Shown here in pieces: positions 22,385-34,988 of a stretch of DNA of 64,000 nucleotides. A program made the translations under genes and the position numbers. The notes under the pieces are model-generated. The model did no database searches, was not told where the DNA came from, and saw only the letters and a program-made list of their open reading frames with translations. Position 1 is the first letter of the stretch. Every line of letters begins with the position of its first letter. Source of the DNA: Conidiobolus incongruus B7586 (lineage: Eukaryota; Entomophthoromycota; Entomophthoromycetes; Entomophthorales; Conidiobolaceae); assembly GCA_000697335.1 (NCBI GenBank), contig JNEM01011617.1, forward strand, positions 1 to 64,000, in the 5' to 3' direction.

Positions 22385-24387
22385 TTTAAATACTTAATAG
22401 AATCCAGTAAAATCGAGACCTGTTTTACAAAGTACACAACCCACTCGATTTAGTCAATAAACATATCAAACTAGTTACAAAGAATATATTCTGAATTAAT
22501 TATGATCAATTTAATGAATTACTAGATTTAAATATTCTCATATACAAATATTTATACAATTTAAATTGTAGCATACCAATTCGACTTCCATTAAATCTGA
22601 TCTAAAAAATACTTTGAAGTATATAAATTATATTATTAATTAACTATTATATATCTCTTTAATAATTCTAATACATATCTGAATATCTATATTAGCATAT
22701 TACAAGGAATTATTTTCAATTTTAATTGATAAATCGAAGTTAACCTTGTTTCAATATATTTCTAGCTGTAAAAAACTAAACATTCAAAAATTTATAATTT
22801 CTAATACCTATACCGATATAGCTATTTTGGATTGCTCTCTTTACACGGCTCATACTTTATCCGCCTAAAAATACAGATCAATATGAAATATTTTCCAATT
22901 TAATGTGAAATAGTTTGAAAATTATAATATTGATTCCAAATCAATTTCATCCTTAAATCGAAATAAGTATATTTATAAGTAATGAGAATACTACATAAAT
23001 ATTTAGTATAAATTTTAAATTTATTGTAGATACATTTGGTTTGTTTATCACATATAACTGAATAATGCTCCTTATATCATCCTAAATCAATAAATAGCTT
23101 ATAAGCTTGATATAGCAATATTTGAATTATATTTATTTCAATTAAGTTATGATATATGATAACATATTTATTAAAGTTTAATCAAGGCGGCAAATTCATC
23201 ATCATTCTGTGCACGACATATAGTTATTTTAAAATATTATTTATCAACTTTGAAATATTGAAAAAATTTATAAACCATAAATAATTTAATTATATAATTC
23301 TCAGTAAATTATCTACTATTAGATACAATTTAATTAAAATATTGATAGAGAATTTTAGTTATACATCTTTCAATTAAGAGTTTCATCTTTTACAATTATT
23401 TACAATAAATTTTGTTAAAATAATATTATCTTTCTTGTAATACTTTTCAAATTATTATCATTTATAATTATTTGAATAATGAGCATTCAGTTGCAAAATT
23501 TTATCTAAAATGATCTGAAAGATAACATTGTGTAATAATGATTAACAAAACTTAAAGCATTTTTGAAAAAATAATATATATAACTTAAATATCACTCTTG
23601 GTCAATAATATCTATTTTTAAAAATAACAAAATTGAAATTTTAATATAAAAATCTTATACAGATGTTTCGCGAAATAAAATCCCATGCATAAGATTTCCT
23701 AATTTCCCAAATTATAAATGTAGTTTATGTTGTATGAAATTTAGCTAGTCTAAGTTTGCAAAAGTTGTCCATAGATGTCAGATTGACTCGGTTTATGTTG
23801 ATTCAATGGCAATATTAGGGCACTTAAACTAATAAAAGTTATATTAAGTCTTTAATAACAATCGGATTCAAATCATAATAATAAACAGAACCATATCATT
23901 TTGGCATAATAAACAAGAATTTAATATTCCTTTGATTTAATTTGAAGAATATTTGATTAATTTCATACATTTGTGAGGAATACAATTATATTTAACAAAT
24001 GTTAATCAATTAAAATGGAAATTTTTAAATTTTAAAAAAATTATCAGGTTAAATAGCTCAAAATGAAGGTTTAAGTGGATCCAAAATGTGAGAGTATTCG
24101 GACCTACTTTTGACTTTTAAATACGGAACCTGTTGGGATGAGCTAAACCAATTATATTTAATATAATACAAGAGTAATTTTACAAGCCTGAAGTTATATA
24201 AAAAATCACAAAAAGGAAGTCATTATCTTATTGAATCAATTGAAAATTTCATAAAAAATTTTCCAGTTTAATCGGTTTCACCCTTTTTGAACGAGAGTTA
24301 TAAATGGTTAAATAGTTAACTTTTTCAGTTATTATTTTATATTTCAGTTAATCTCATTCGATTAATTATGTGAACAATTGGGTTGGG
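22385..24387. other. Shared upstream region of two divergent receptors
   Basis: About 2 kb of AT-rich sequence between the two head-to-head receptor genes. No gene seen; it presumably holds both promoters. Confidence 0.55.
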
Positions 24388-24395
24388 TATATATT
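24388..24395 (+). promoter_or_regulatory. TATA box of the 24441 receptor
   Basis: TATATATT, 53 bp upstream of the ATG at 24441, following a GC-containing GGGTTGGG stretch. Confidence 0.4.
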
Positions 24396-24440
24396 CAATG
24401 TTAAGTGCTTGTTGAGTAGTTGTTATTTTAATTAATTATT

Positions 24441-25457
24441 ATGAACATGTCTGAATCTGATCCTGATGTGATTATTGGCAAAATCCTTCACCCTATAGGC
24501 ATGACTGCAACGGGACTGGTGATGCTCACTCTCATTATACTCGGCTCAATAGATTTCAAATTAATTAATCGTCTCACAATTAGATTGATAGCAACTATAG
24601 CATTGGCAGATTTTTGTATCCACTTATCTGAAGTCATGTCTTTGGGTACTGAAAAATATTTGAGAACGCGATATTGCGAAGGGTTGGCCGCGTTCCGCTT
24701 ATTTGGTCGTCTCATTTACTATTTTACTAATATTGCAATTAGTTTTCATTTATATCGTGCAATTGCTAAAATGCAGAAATCTTCTCTGAAATATGAAATA
24801 ATGGTGTGGTTGTTCATGATTTGTGGTGTTGCTATCTTAATGATTATTTTTCATTTTATGGGCACTTTTAAAGGAGTCGAAAATAAAATAGAATGTCGTC
24901 CTGGTTCAGATAACCCTCTCTATTTCAAAATTGAAGAAGGATTAATTGGCGCATTTGCATTTATAACTCTAGTTACTTGTGTTACTGTTTATTTTATTAG
25001 TCGCCGCAGCTTTAAAAATATAATTGATAATTATGCCAATTTAAATTTTGACAATCCAGTCAATCAAGAGCAATTTAAAGTCAATCGCAGGAAAATGGCA
25101 GAACGTTCATTTTTGTACCCTTTAGCCACTGTTATTACTCTCCCCGCAACTATCGCGATGGCCGTGATGGATGTAACTGGTCGCTATTATCCAGTTATCT
25201 ACATTATACTTGCTTTAACTCAAGGTCTCTCTGGTATTTTGACAGCCGTCGCATTCGCTATTGATCCGGCACTTTGGGACTCTTTGAAATTGGCTAAATT
25301 CAAAGTCATGAATTCTTTTCAAGGTAAATTTAGTATATTTACACATTCAGTTAATTAATTTTATTGGTTAGATAAAGGATCATTTGCAATGGAACATATT
25401 TCTAAAAATCAAACAACTACATCGCTCTCCGAATCCCAAACTCATATACGTTATTAA
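24441..25457 (+). CDS. Class A-like seven-transmembrane receptor, two exons
   Basis: Exon 1 is 24441-25323, the 48-bp intron 25324-25371 (GTAAAT...TTAG), exon 2 25372-25457; the product is 322 residues. It is the closest relative of the 21310-22324 receptor, near identical through TM2, TM3 and TM6. A second Met at residue 3 lines up with the start of that paralogue and may be the true start (320 residues). Conserved features are Cys79 and Cys152, the ALAD motif in TM2, HLYR at the end of TM3, RSFLYPLATVITLP in TM6 and DPALW after TM7. The tail encoded by exon 2 (DKGSFAMEHISKN...) matches the paralogue's tail, whereas the unspliced frame would end within the intron with unrelated residues. The tail is rich in Ser and Thr, possible phosphorylation sites by analogy with other receptors. 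Confidence 0.91.
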
Positions 25458-27589
25458 TTTAATTAGATCTTTATGAGCTCATAAGTCATTATCAAAAGAA
25501 TATAAATTAATATAAAATCTAGCAATATATTCATGTATATCCTTGGGCAAATTTTATCAATTTTTTACTATATATTAAATATTAATAATAACTACAATTT
25601 GCATCTTGAAAAATATAATTATAACTTTAGTATTTTGATATTCATAATCCTTTATAAAACTTACTGATATTATTAATCTATTAACTCCTTGATTTAATCT
25701 CAATTATGAATTAATAAGATTTAATTAGTTCATTTGAATAGAATTCTTTTTAATGAAATCACAAATTTCACTTTCTTCATTACCATCACTTCAACAATAA
25801 AGATAGTATTATTTTATTCAAGTTTTAGGATATATACAACATAAATGATTAAATATGATATTGATATTATCATATAATGAGCGGCAATGTTAAAATCATA
25901 TTTAAAGTTGACTTAAATTGGTTTCAATTATTGAGATCAATGTGAGGATGTAAATTTACGAACATTATTGCAATTTTCTAGTATTTGAGCAAATAATTTT
26001 TCTTTTTAGCGCTATGTTATTTATTAGATATTAGAAAAATACTGTTTGATATAATATATCTATTTTTAATATTTTTTATAGATTTTTTTAATATATTAAA
26101 GATTAATCATGACCGTATAGACAAAAAAGGTAATGTTCAATCTTGTATTGTTCCACTCGAATGTTGCATAAGTGTAACTAATAACTGTTATTTTTATATT
26201 AAATATGATACATTTGATTATAAGAAAAATGGATGTATTTAACGATATTAAGTTTGAATTTATTAAATCAATAATTATTTGCTTAATATTTTAAATATTC
26301 AATTGTGATTTTACGAATATAAATTATTATTAAATTATTATTAAGAGGGTAATAAAATCTTTTTTAATTGATATTATGCTCTTTTCCTTGTATCAAATTT
26401 AATTTTACTTAATAAAAAGTCTAAATATGTTAATAAGTTTAATGATTTTTACCTAAAAATTTATAGTAGAAAAATCATGATTTACGTTAGCGATGATTTA
26501 ATAATCAAAGCTCTTTCAACTTGAACATAAGTTTGAAAATTGGTATAAATTGTTTTAAATTATTCAACTTATCAAACTTTCTAATTTTAATTAAAAACTA
26601 TTATTGATATTTATTATGTTATTTGGAATTTATTGACATCTCAAATATGAATTTTTTATAATAAGCAAGAATCTCCATCTATTTTAATATTCAACTATGG
26701 ATGAATATCAGAATAAATTAAAATAACTATATATATTAACTCATAATTGATTTATTTAATTCTTTTCTGTTTAATCATTTTATTCTAATTATTTAATAAA
26801 TATATTATTTTAATAATAATGATATTATTATTTAATATATATACGTATAAACCATACTGAATTAGTATAATTAACGCAATAATTATAAAACTCAGTTAAA
26901 TTACCATAATTTTTAAATATCCTGTTTTAAAATTATCATTAAAATTTAATAAATATCAAAATGATTCTTATAAATACTTCTAATCTATAATAATAAAAAC
27001 AATATATATATATGAAATCATATTATCAACATATAATTAAAAATAATTTAATTATTAATATAAATACTTACCCATTTATTTCAATATATTGTTTTATTCT
27101 TTGATTCTTTTATATATTATTAAACTTGATAACTTCAATATTAAACACTTAAATTAAAAATATCACAAATATATTTTTATTTTTCATAATAAGATAATTT
27201 TAATTTGATTATGGTATTTGAAAATATTTGTTTATATTCAAACTTTTCATTAATTTATATTTAATACGATTTAGTTTTTTTATTTTATAAATTTATGATT
27301 TATTTATGATTTAGAAATTTCATATAAATATATTTTTATTTTACATAAAATTATATATTATAAAACTTTCGTTTTATGTTTTTAATAAATATTTGAAATA
27401 AAACCCAATTATTGGATAATTAATTATACTATTGTTATATTGATATAATATTAAAACGATTCAATTAAATGAATATATTTGTATTTGTTAATTTTAATTT
27501 TATTTAACATTATATAAAAAATATTTACTAAAATACCAATTGTGTAAAGAGTTTTATATCACCTTGAGAAAAGTATCAATGAAATTAAC
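25458..27589. other. AT-rich intergenic stretch
   Basis: Extremely AT-rich, including homopolymer runs and TA repeats. Nothing recognised. Confidence 0.55.
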
Positions 27590-27990
27590 TAATAAATAAT
27601 ATTAATATATGATCTAGCTAATAACGACCGTAATTGTGTGAGGAAATAGACTATTAGAGCTTAAACGGGGAATCGCCAGTAGCAAAGGATAGATTACCGC
27701 AGAGTTAGGGGAAATTAATGAGGTTAACCAAATGAGGTGAAAATGGCTTACTGTAAATCGAGTGCTTGGAGTAAAGTAAATATCTCACACTCGTCATGAC
27801 TCGATATTTTTGTGAGGGTTACGAGAAAACTTAGAGACTAGACACTTTTGAAATAAAGATAAAGAGATGTGCTTATTAGTTCGTTCGTGATAGTGTTATA
27901 TTAGAGTTCAGGAAATGAGAGTTCTCCAATGTGACTTCTTGATTCAGTGTGGTAATAGTAGTTACTTGATTGATTGACAAAATTATTTCC
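27590..27990. other. Isolated GC-richer island of unknown nature
   Basis: About 400 bp with much more G and C than the several kilobases on either side. No open frame of useful length exists on either strand. I could not match it to tRNA, 5S, spliceosomal or other standard RNA motifs. A palindromic GTCATGAC lies within CTCGTCATGACTCG near 27800. It may be a non-coding RNA gene, a relic of a mobile element or a regulatory island. The evidence is composition only. Confidence 0.4.
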
Positions 27991-30705
27991 CATCATAATA
28001 ATACAACTCTAGGGAAATTAAAGTTAAAAACTCTATTGCTTAGAAACTTTTTTATAAATTATGAAAAAATAAAAGCAAAAAATATAAAATATAAATAATA
28101 AATAAGAGATTATTCATTAAGATAACAAAAGCGATTAATTTTCGAGAAGTTTATATGATAATGATACATAATACCAAACTTATTTACTTCATATACTATT
28201 ATTAATGAATTAACAAATAATTATTATTTTCATATAAAAAATAAATAAATATTATATATTAACTTTCTATATATACCATAAACTTTCCCAAAAATATTTT
28301 TGCGTATTTATTTCGAAATATTACTTATAATTTACTTTTTTATAATTAGTTTATATTAATTTTTATAAAGCTTTTATATTATTTAAAATTTTAATATACC
28401 AAATTTCTTATTAATACAAATATATTAAAATAATTCTTTATACGCTTATTAAAAAAAGCAAAATTATTGAAAAAAATATAAACATTTCAAATATACCAAA
28501 ATACCTTTAATATTTTCATAAAGCAATTGCGAGATGAATTATTATAATTATAATTATAATTATAATTTGTTAATTTATCACATTAACAAAAATATATAAA
28601 TTAACCTCAATTGATATGATAAAATGATATTGGATGTTTATATTAACAATAGTGTAAATAATTATCCAAATTAGATATTATGTACTAAATTAATATTAGC
28701 TATAATATATGTTACAAGCTTTGGTCTTAATAATTAAGTTAATTCCTTAACAACTATTACCATACTAACACTAAACCTTACTATGAAATACTATTAATTA
28801 TTCTATTCAATTATATAAAAATTCAAATATAGAGTATTAAATAATCCTAAATTTTAAACAAATATATAAATTTTTAATTTTTTTCAATTATGACATGCTC
28901 TATATATATTATTTTGAAATTTAATTTAATAATATTAATATAATAATTTATATTTTAAGTTAATAATTGGATATAAAATATATATAATATTTTTTATTAT
29001 CAATCAAGTTAACTTTTAAGAAATACAATTTTAATATAATGTTATTCAAATATAATAAAAGTATTAAAATCAAAAATAAAACTTTTAACAAACAAAATAT
29101 TGATTTATTGAAAATATTATCATTTAAATTTTAACTATAAATATATAATTTATAATATATTACTAGCAAGTTAATATTTTATCAGGTTTTGAACTTATTA
29201 CTAAATATGAAATATTAGATATATTCTTATTTAAATATTAGTCAAGAAAGAGACAGTTTAAATTTCAATAATAATAATCTTTAACTATCAATAAATAAAT
29301 TCTATTATTTCGGTAATTAGAGAATATATTACGAATTGAAGATTATATAGATATTTTATATATATCTAAATTATTGAATTTATTCTGATTTATATTTATC
29401 GAATGATATTAATAGTTCTACTAACAGGACATAATGAATTTTGGAAATAATATATAACAATTTTTACTAATATCATTTTTGTAGTATTAAATAACTAATT
29501 TTTATTTTTTTTAAATCAACTGAAGTTATACATTTAAAAATTATCATTATAAAATCAATTGGTAAATATTTATAATAATTTAAAAAAATAATATTATTTG
29601 AATTTATATTTATTTACACTTTTTAAAATGTTTGAAAAAAGAATATTTTAAAATGAATTTAATTATCTAATATGATATTGATTATATTTTGATAAAATTT
29701 TAATAAATCAAAGTGTTGCCATTTAATAAAGGCTAAAACTTTATTAATTAATTAAAAATATTTAAATTAATGTTTTTGCTAATATAATTCTTCAATACCC
29801 AGAGTAATTATAACTAAATAGATTATAATACTATGAGTATATTAAATATTATAGCTTTTTCCAATTTTCGTTAAATAATAATTTTCAGATATAATTCAAT
29901 ATTATATATATATATATTCAATATTCCCAAAATTAGTATAATTATCAATCTAAAAATGAATTTAATTACCAAAAAAATGAAATATGTTATTAGTTAATTT
30001 GACTTTAAAAATTGCATAAAAACCACATATTGTTTTAACTTATTTTGATAATCAATATTTTTTATATACAAAGTATTCATTCATTAAAATTATCTAATCG
30101 AAAACGTTTGTTTTAAGCCAAAATATTTTTTTATATTTTAACTGAATTAGAAAAAAATTTTAAATTTATTAAATATAACATTTCCAAATAAAAACTATTC
30201 TTTGATAATATTTTAATAAATTTTTTAATCGTAACTATTCTTATTTTACTTTAAATAAAATATAGTTAATAACAATTTTACTATTTTATTGCTAAAAATA
30301 AAATCGAGATATTAGTTTATATTATATATTCAAATATTAAATATAATGTGAGGAGATTTTAACTTCTAGCCCTAGGAACTTGTGATATTTTAGAAATTCC
30401 ATATTATAAGCCTTCTTTTATTAAGTTTCTAGTATTTAAACTATTCAACTTTACTGTTTTTATAATTTATTAACCTTTCCAGTTGTTTGCCTAATATTTT
30501 ACACCCTTTTAAGGAGTCCCTTCCAATAAGTGGGTTTATTCTTCCGTCAACTATATTATAATAATAGCATTTAAAGAAAATTTTTATGCATTATATCATA
30601 TTTGAATATAATAAAACAAATTATTTTTTTTAAATTGTTGAAAATCCAAATATTTCTTTCCTAATTTTAAACAAATTATATAAGATAAAAGATTGAGTTA
30701 TAATA
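27991..30705. other. AT-rich intergenic stretch
   Basis: No gene seen. A short (ATAATT)n tract is at 28540-28568. Confidence 0.55.
28540..28568. repeat. (ATAATT)n microsatellite
   Basis: About five tandem hexanucleotide units. Confidence 0.8.
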
Positions 30706-31160
30706 TTTGTTACCAACAAGTACTTTGATAGTTAAGCCACTTCCATGATGTCATTGGATGTTGTCACCACTTTTGTTTCACTTATATACAGCAAAGCCTC
30801 ACTAGTTATCCATAGTTGTTACCTTTATACTGATAAACTTTAACCCCTTAGAAGGTAAGTTATAATCCATGAATTACCATGGATATATAGCTTTAGTTAC
30901 AAACACCATAATAAAGATACCTTTTTCTATCACAAATCTATTTGATCACTTGAATCTTTAAGTTATTATTTATCAACTGGTGATTAAGTCAGGAACTGAG
31001 ATAACATCAAATTTTTGTAATTCTTGGTTAGAGACATTATGGATATTGGTGATTTATAAGCAATCTACTTTATTAGTACTTATCCCTGCCTTTTGGTATA
31101 TCTAGCAGACATAATATTCAACTTTTTACCTAAACCTTGGCACTAAGATATAACTCATCA
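30706..31160 (-). repeat. Dispersed repeat family 2, copy B
   Basis: About 455 bp, the inverted counterpart of 16729-17533 without the 353-bp insertion; the empty site reads CACCAATATCCATAATG. No open frame and no clear terminal repeats. The surrounding sequence is much more AT-rich, which makes its edges easy to place to within about 10 bp. Confidence 0.85.
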
Positions 31161-33980
31161 TTAATATATTTTTTATAAGTTATTAATATATTGTGAATTA
31201 TTTTAAACAACATATATTTAAGTTATAATAATTAATGATATTTAATTATTTTAATTATTAAATTTTTAAAAGATAATTATTTAATGAAAAAACAAACTAT
31301 ATTTTTTTAATCATATTATATTAATTTTTTTCAAATTAAAATATTTAAAAAATTTAATTCTTTAATTTAAATATAATACCAAAGTTTGATATACATAGAG
31401 TATATTATATACTTTCAACTGAGAATTTTGAATAATATCCTTTAATTAAATATAAAAGTAAATTGTCTATAATTAAAAAGTTAATATGAAATATTATCAG
31501 ATATATTTTAAAAATAAAATTACTTTATTTAACATATTATAACTTAAATAGTTATATAAAATTTTTGAAATATATAATATATATATTGATATAACTATGG
31601 TAGATTTTTCAAATAAATTTTGAAATTTTTATTAAAAAACTTTTTTTTCAAATTTATTAATAAAACCATCCTGTATTTGGATTTGGATTAGAATTTTTTA
31701 TCCATTATTAATATAATAAATTAAACTAATAATAATTTTCAATAAAATATATATTAATACTAAATAATTTAATAATGATTTAGATTTATTATAAAGAAAA
31801 CATATTTATATTATATTTTATAGCCAAAGTATAAAACTAGTTAGCCCAAATTATAATAATTATAGTTGAGTAGAGATTACAATAAATGAATAAATATATG
31901 GGTATAAAATAGTTTTCTGATTAATAGATTTAATTCAAATTATTATATCTGATAAGTTTACTTATGATATGATATATAACAGGTTTTTATTATACTGAAA
32001 TAACATAATATATTAGTATTTTATCCAAAACAGTCATTTTCTTATAAAAATAGGTTTGGTTTTTATTGTTTTTAATTTAAATATAAAGCTACGATAATTG
32101 GAATTTTATTATTTAAAACTATATCAGAAGTATTAATAAAATTAAAGTTTTAATATGATAAAAATATATTATTATTTATAAAATTCGATATAATATAATA
32201 ATACTAGTTATCTAATATAGATGAATATTTATTATGATGAAAATATTGAGTACAGATTGAATTTATGCTTTTCTAGCTAAAATTACTTTAAAAATTAATT
32301 GATTTTCTAATAACCATGAATTATATTCAAAGAATGAATCATTATATCGTTAATACAAGAATGTTATTAAATTAATTGTAAGGATGTAAAGGTATTTACT
32401 ACCAACACCGAGCAAAATATATTCATTTATACTCATTCTGAATATTATATTATTTTTTAAAGGAAAGGTGAAATGATAAATAAGGAAGAGTATAATTTTA
32501 TGAAATAAATTTAGTAAAATTTTGTGAAATTAATATAAAGATGAGTATTTTTGTGCAAAGCTATTCCTATGAAAATTAATAAAATAAAGATATGCAAATC
32601 ATATAAGAAATTTCATAAATAAAGACTTAAGTTTGTAATAGATTAAATAAATTCTCAAATCTATGTCTTGTAAAATTAACTTGATCAATTATAGATATAA
32701 TGAAAGGACCAGAACAGTATTTATATCTTGAAGAAATTGACTCAAATTATACGACGGTTAATGATGCGAATTGATGCTAAAGCTGATTGCCAATTAAATA
32801 AAACATTCAAATAAGTTATAATATCGCTAGCTTTGAATTATTTCAAAACTTTAATAATGTAGTTAAATCAATGGAGTTTGTAAAAAGTAGTGGTTAGACA
32901 AATATATGACCTTTGTAGTGAATTTATTATCCAAATTTTATGAACTTGTTAATGAATTTATGTTTGAGATATCATTAACAATTGCATTGTAAAAACATAA
33001 AGATTATTTATATATGTGGTATTTTTCCATATAATTATTTATATAAAGGTAATTATTCATGAATATAAACTTGAAAGATTTGGCTCCAAGATTTAAATAT
33101 TATTTGGTTGAATAATCTTTTAAATATATAAATTAATGTGCATAGTAAAGCAGTATTATATATTACCAAAGATGTTGAATCATTTGATATTTGTCTTTAT
33201 TTGATTTGATTTAAGTATAAACTCGTCTACTTCTCAATGTGTAAAAATATCTACTTGATTAGATAGTAACATATTATAAGGAAATTTAGTTTCAATCAAA
33301 AAGGATTACAATATATAATGTAATTGAAATTTTCAAAAATTTTATAAATATATCAAATATTATTTATATGAATATGAAAAAAATTAAAATAACTGTTTTA
33401 AAAAATTTGACCATAATATAAGTTATAATATTATATTTATTATATTAATTATTACAATATTAATTAAAAATTTTTTATGCTAAAATCAAAAATTAATAAA
33501 TTTTTATTGAATTAGTTAAAGTTATTATAAATATATTTAAATTTTCATTTAATTAAAATAAAATTTTTTTTAAATTTGATAAAATTTAATGTCGATTGTT
33601 AATTATATAAATTAGTTATATTGATATTATTCGAAAATTTTTTTAAATATGATTAGTTGAATTGAAAGCTAAATTTAATCAATAAAAAAATTCAAAATAC
33701 TGTTTTATAGTTATCGGATGATTTAATAAGTTTTTCTATAAAATATATATTAGATACATATTACTCATTCTAATATTTATTATTAAATTTCAAGCAAATA
33801 ATACATTTTATTCATCTTATTTACTATCGGTGGGAAAAAATTGATACAAATAATTTTCTGATATTAAATTTTTATAAGGTTTGTTGTTTGTATATATACA
33901 CATTATAAACACTTTTTATATGGGTTTAATATGATTAAATCCAAGATATATTATATAAAAGATTTATTTGTCAGTATTGT
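31161..33980. other. AT-rich intergenic stretch
   Basis: No coding, RNA or repeat signal that I can support. Confidence 0.55.
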
Positions 33981-34988
33981 TTACATATTTCTCATTTCTT
34001 CCATGTATAATTCATAATCATTAGTAGGATTATTGGTTTCAAGATCAATTGATTCATTTTGTCCTAAATTAATTAAAAAATTAAAATAATAATAATAATA
34101 ATAATTGAATATACCTTTTTTCTTTCCAAAAACTTTGAATTTAGCTATAGTAAATGCATTCCAAACAGCGGGATCAATACAAAAAGCGGTTAATGTCAAT
34201 AAACCAGTTAGACCCGAAGTGATAGCCATTGCGGTAGTTAACCAATGAACATAATAGTTAGCACCGACCATAATAGTGAAAAGTGATTCAAATGGCAGGG
34301 TGATAAGGGTCGCAAGTGGGTATAAGAAAGATCTTTGGGCGATTTTCTTCCTATCTTTAATAAAACCAGAGCGTTCTTGGTCATCGACTTGATAGTTGGC
34401 GAAAGTATTAATCCATTTGTTTAAGTTAATATGACTGATAATGGTTGTAGTTACACAAACAATAGTGGTAATTAGTCCAATTGTACCTGCAATTGCATGG
34501 AATGCTCTATCTGCAGTTAGGTCATCAGCGCCAGGATTACAACCAACCTTGCGTTTAACTCCACTCATAGCGCCCAAGAAGTAGTATAGGAGCATGATAG
34601 GAGTAAGTGTGAATAATATTCCAAACCAAGTCATTAACTCAAATCTGAAGGAGGGTCTTTTCATTTGGACATAAACACGATACAGATGTCCGCTAATGGC
34701 CAAATTAGTTAAGGCATAAAACGTTCTTGCGAAAAGTCTAAAAGCGATCAATCCTTCACATGCAGGTTGCCCTAGCCATTCTTTCTTACCAAAAGATAAA
34801 TATTCACCCAAATGTGAGATGAAGTCGGCTATGGAAATGGCGGCAATCAATCGAATAGTCATGCGATTCACAAGCTTTAAGTCAATGATTGCGAGTGTGA
34901 TAAGTGACAACAGCACCAGCGAAGATGCAGTCATACCGATAGGGTGGAAGATCTTACCTAGTATAACAGTATAATTAGGTGATGCCAT
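33981..34988 (-). CDS. Class A-like seven-transmembrane receptor with a stop-free intron
   Basis: Exon 1 is 34988-34115, the 51-bp intron 34114-34064 (GTATAT...TTTAG), exon 2 34063-33981; the product is 318 residues. Because the intron is a multiple of three without stops, the unspliced frame also stays open and would give 335 residues with an odd poly-Tyr insert. The intron position, phase 1 right after the post-TM7 basic segment, is the same as in the other receptors, so the spliced form is preferred. Cys77 and Cys150, SIAD in TM2, HLYR after TM3, RSFLYPLATLITLP in TM6 and DPAVW (272-276) are present. The tail is acidic (GQNESIDLETN...). The ECL2 motif is GCNPGADD, shared with the 41192 gene. 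Confidence 0.9.
   Translation of the reverse strand: MASPNYTVILGKIFHPIGMTASSLVLLSLITLAIIDLKLVNRMTIRLIAAISIADFISHLGEYLSFGKKEWLGQPACEGLIAFRLFARTFYALTNLAISGHLYRVYVQMKRPSFRFELMTWFGILFTLTPIMLLYYFLGAMSGVKRKVGCNPGADDLTADRAFHAIAGTIGLITTIVCVTTTIISHINLNKWINTFANYQVDDQERSGFIKDRKKIAQRSFLYPLATLITLPFESLFTIMVGANYYVHWLTTAMAITSGLTGLLTLTAFCIDPAVWNAFTIAKFKVFGKKKGIFNYYYYYYFNFLINLGQNESIDLETNNPTNDYELYMEEMRNM
34087..34105. repeat. (AAT)n microsatellite within a receptor intron
   Basis: About six AAT units inside the 51-bp intron of the 33981-34988 receptor. Changes in unit number would alter the intron length by three and keep the unspliced frame open. Confidence 0.85.

Noticed and set aside
27590-27990. Island considered as 5S rRNA, tRNA-derived SINE or solo LTR
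   Set aside because: Only short chance matches (for example GTGCTTGG), no ordered A and B boxes, and no target duplication around possible TG...CA ends.
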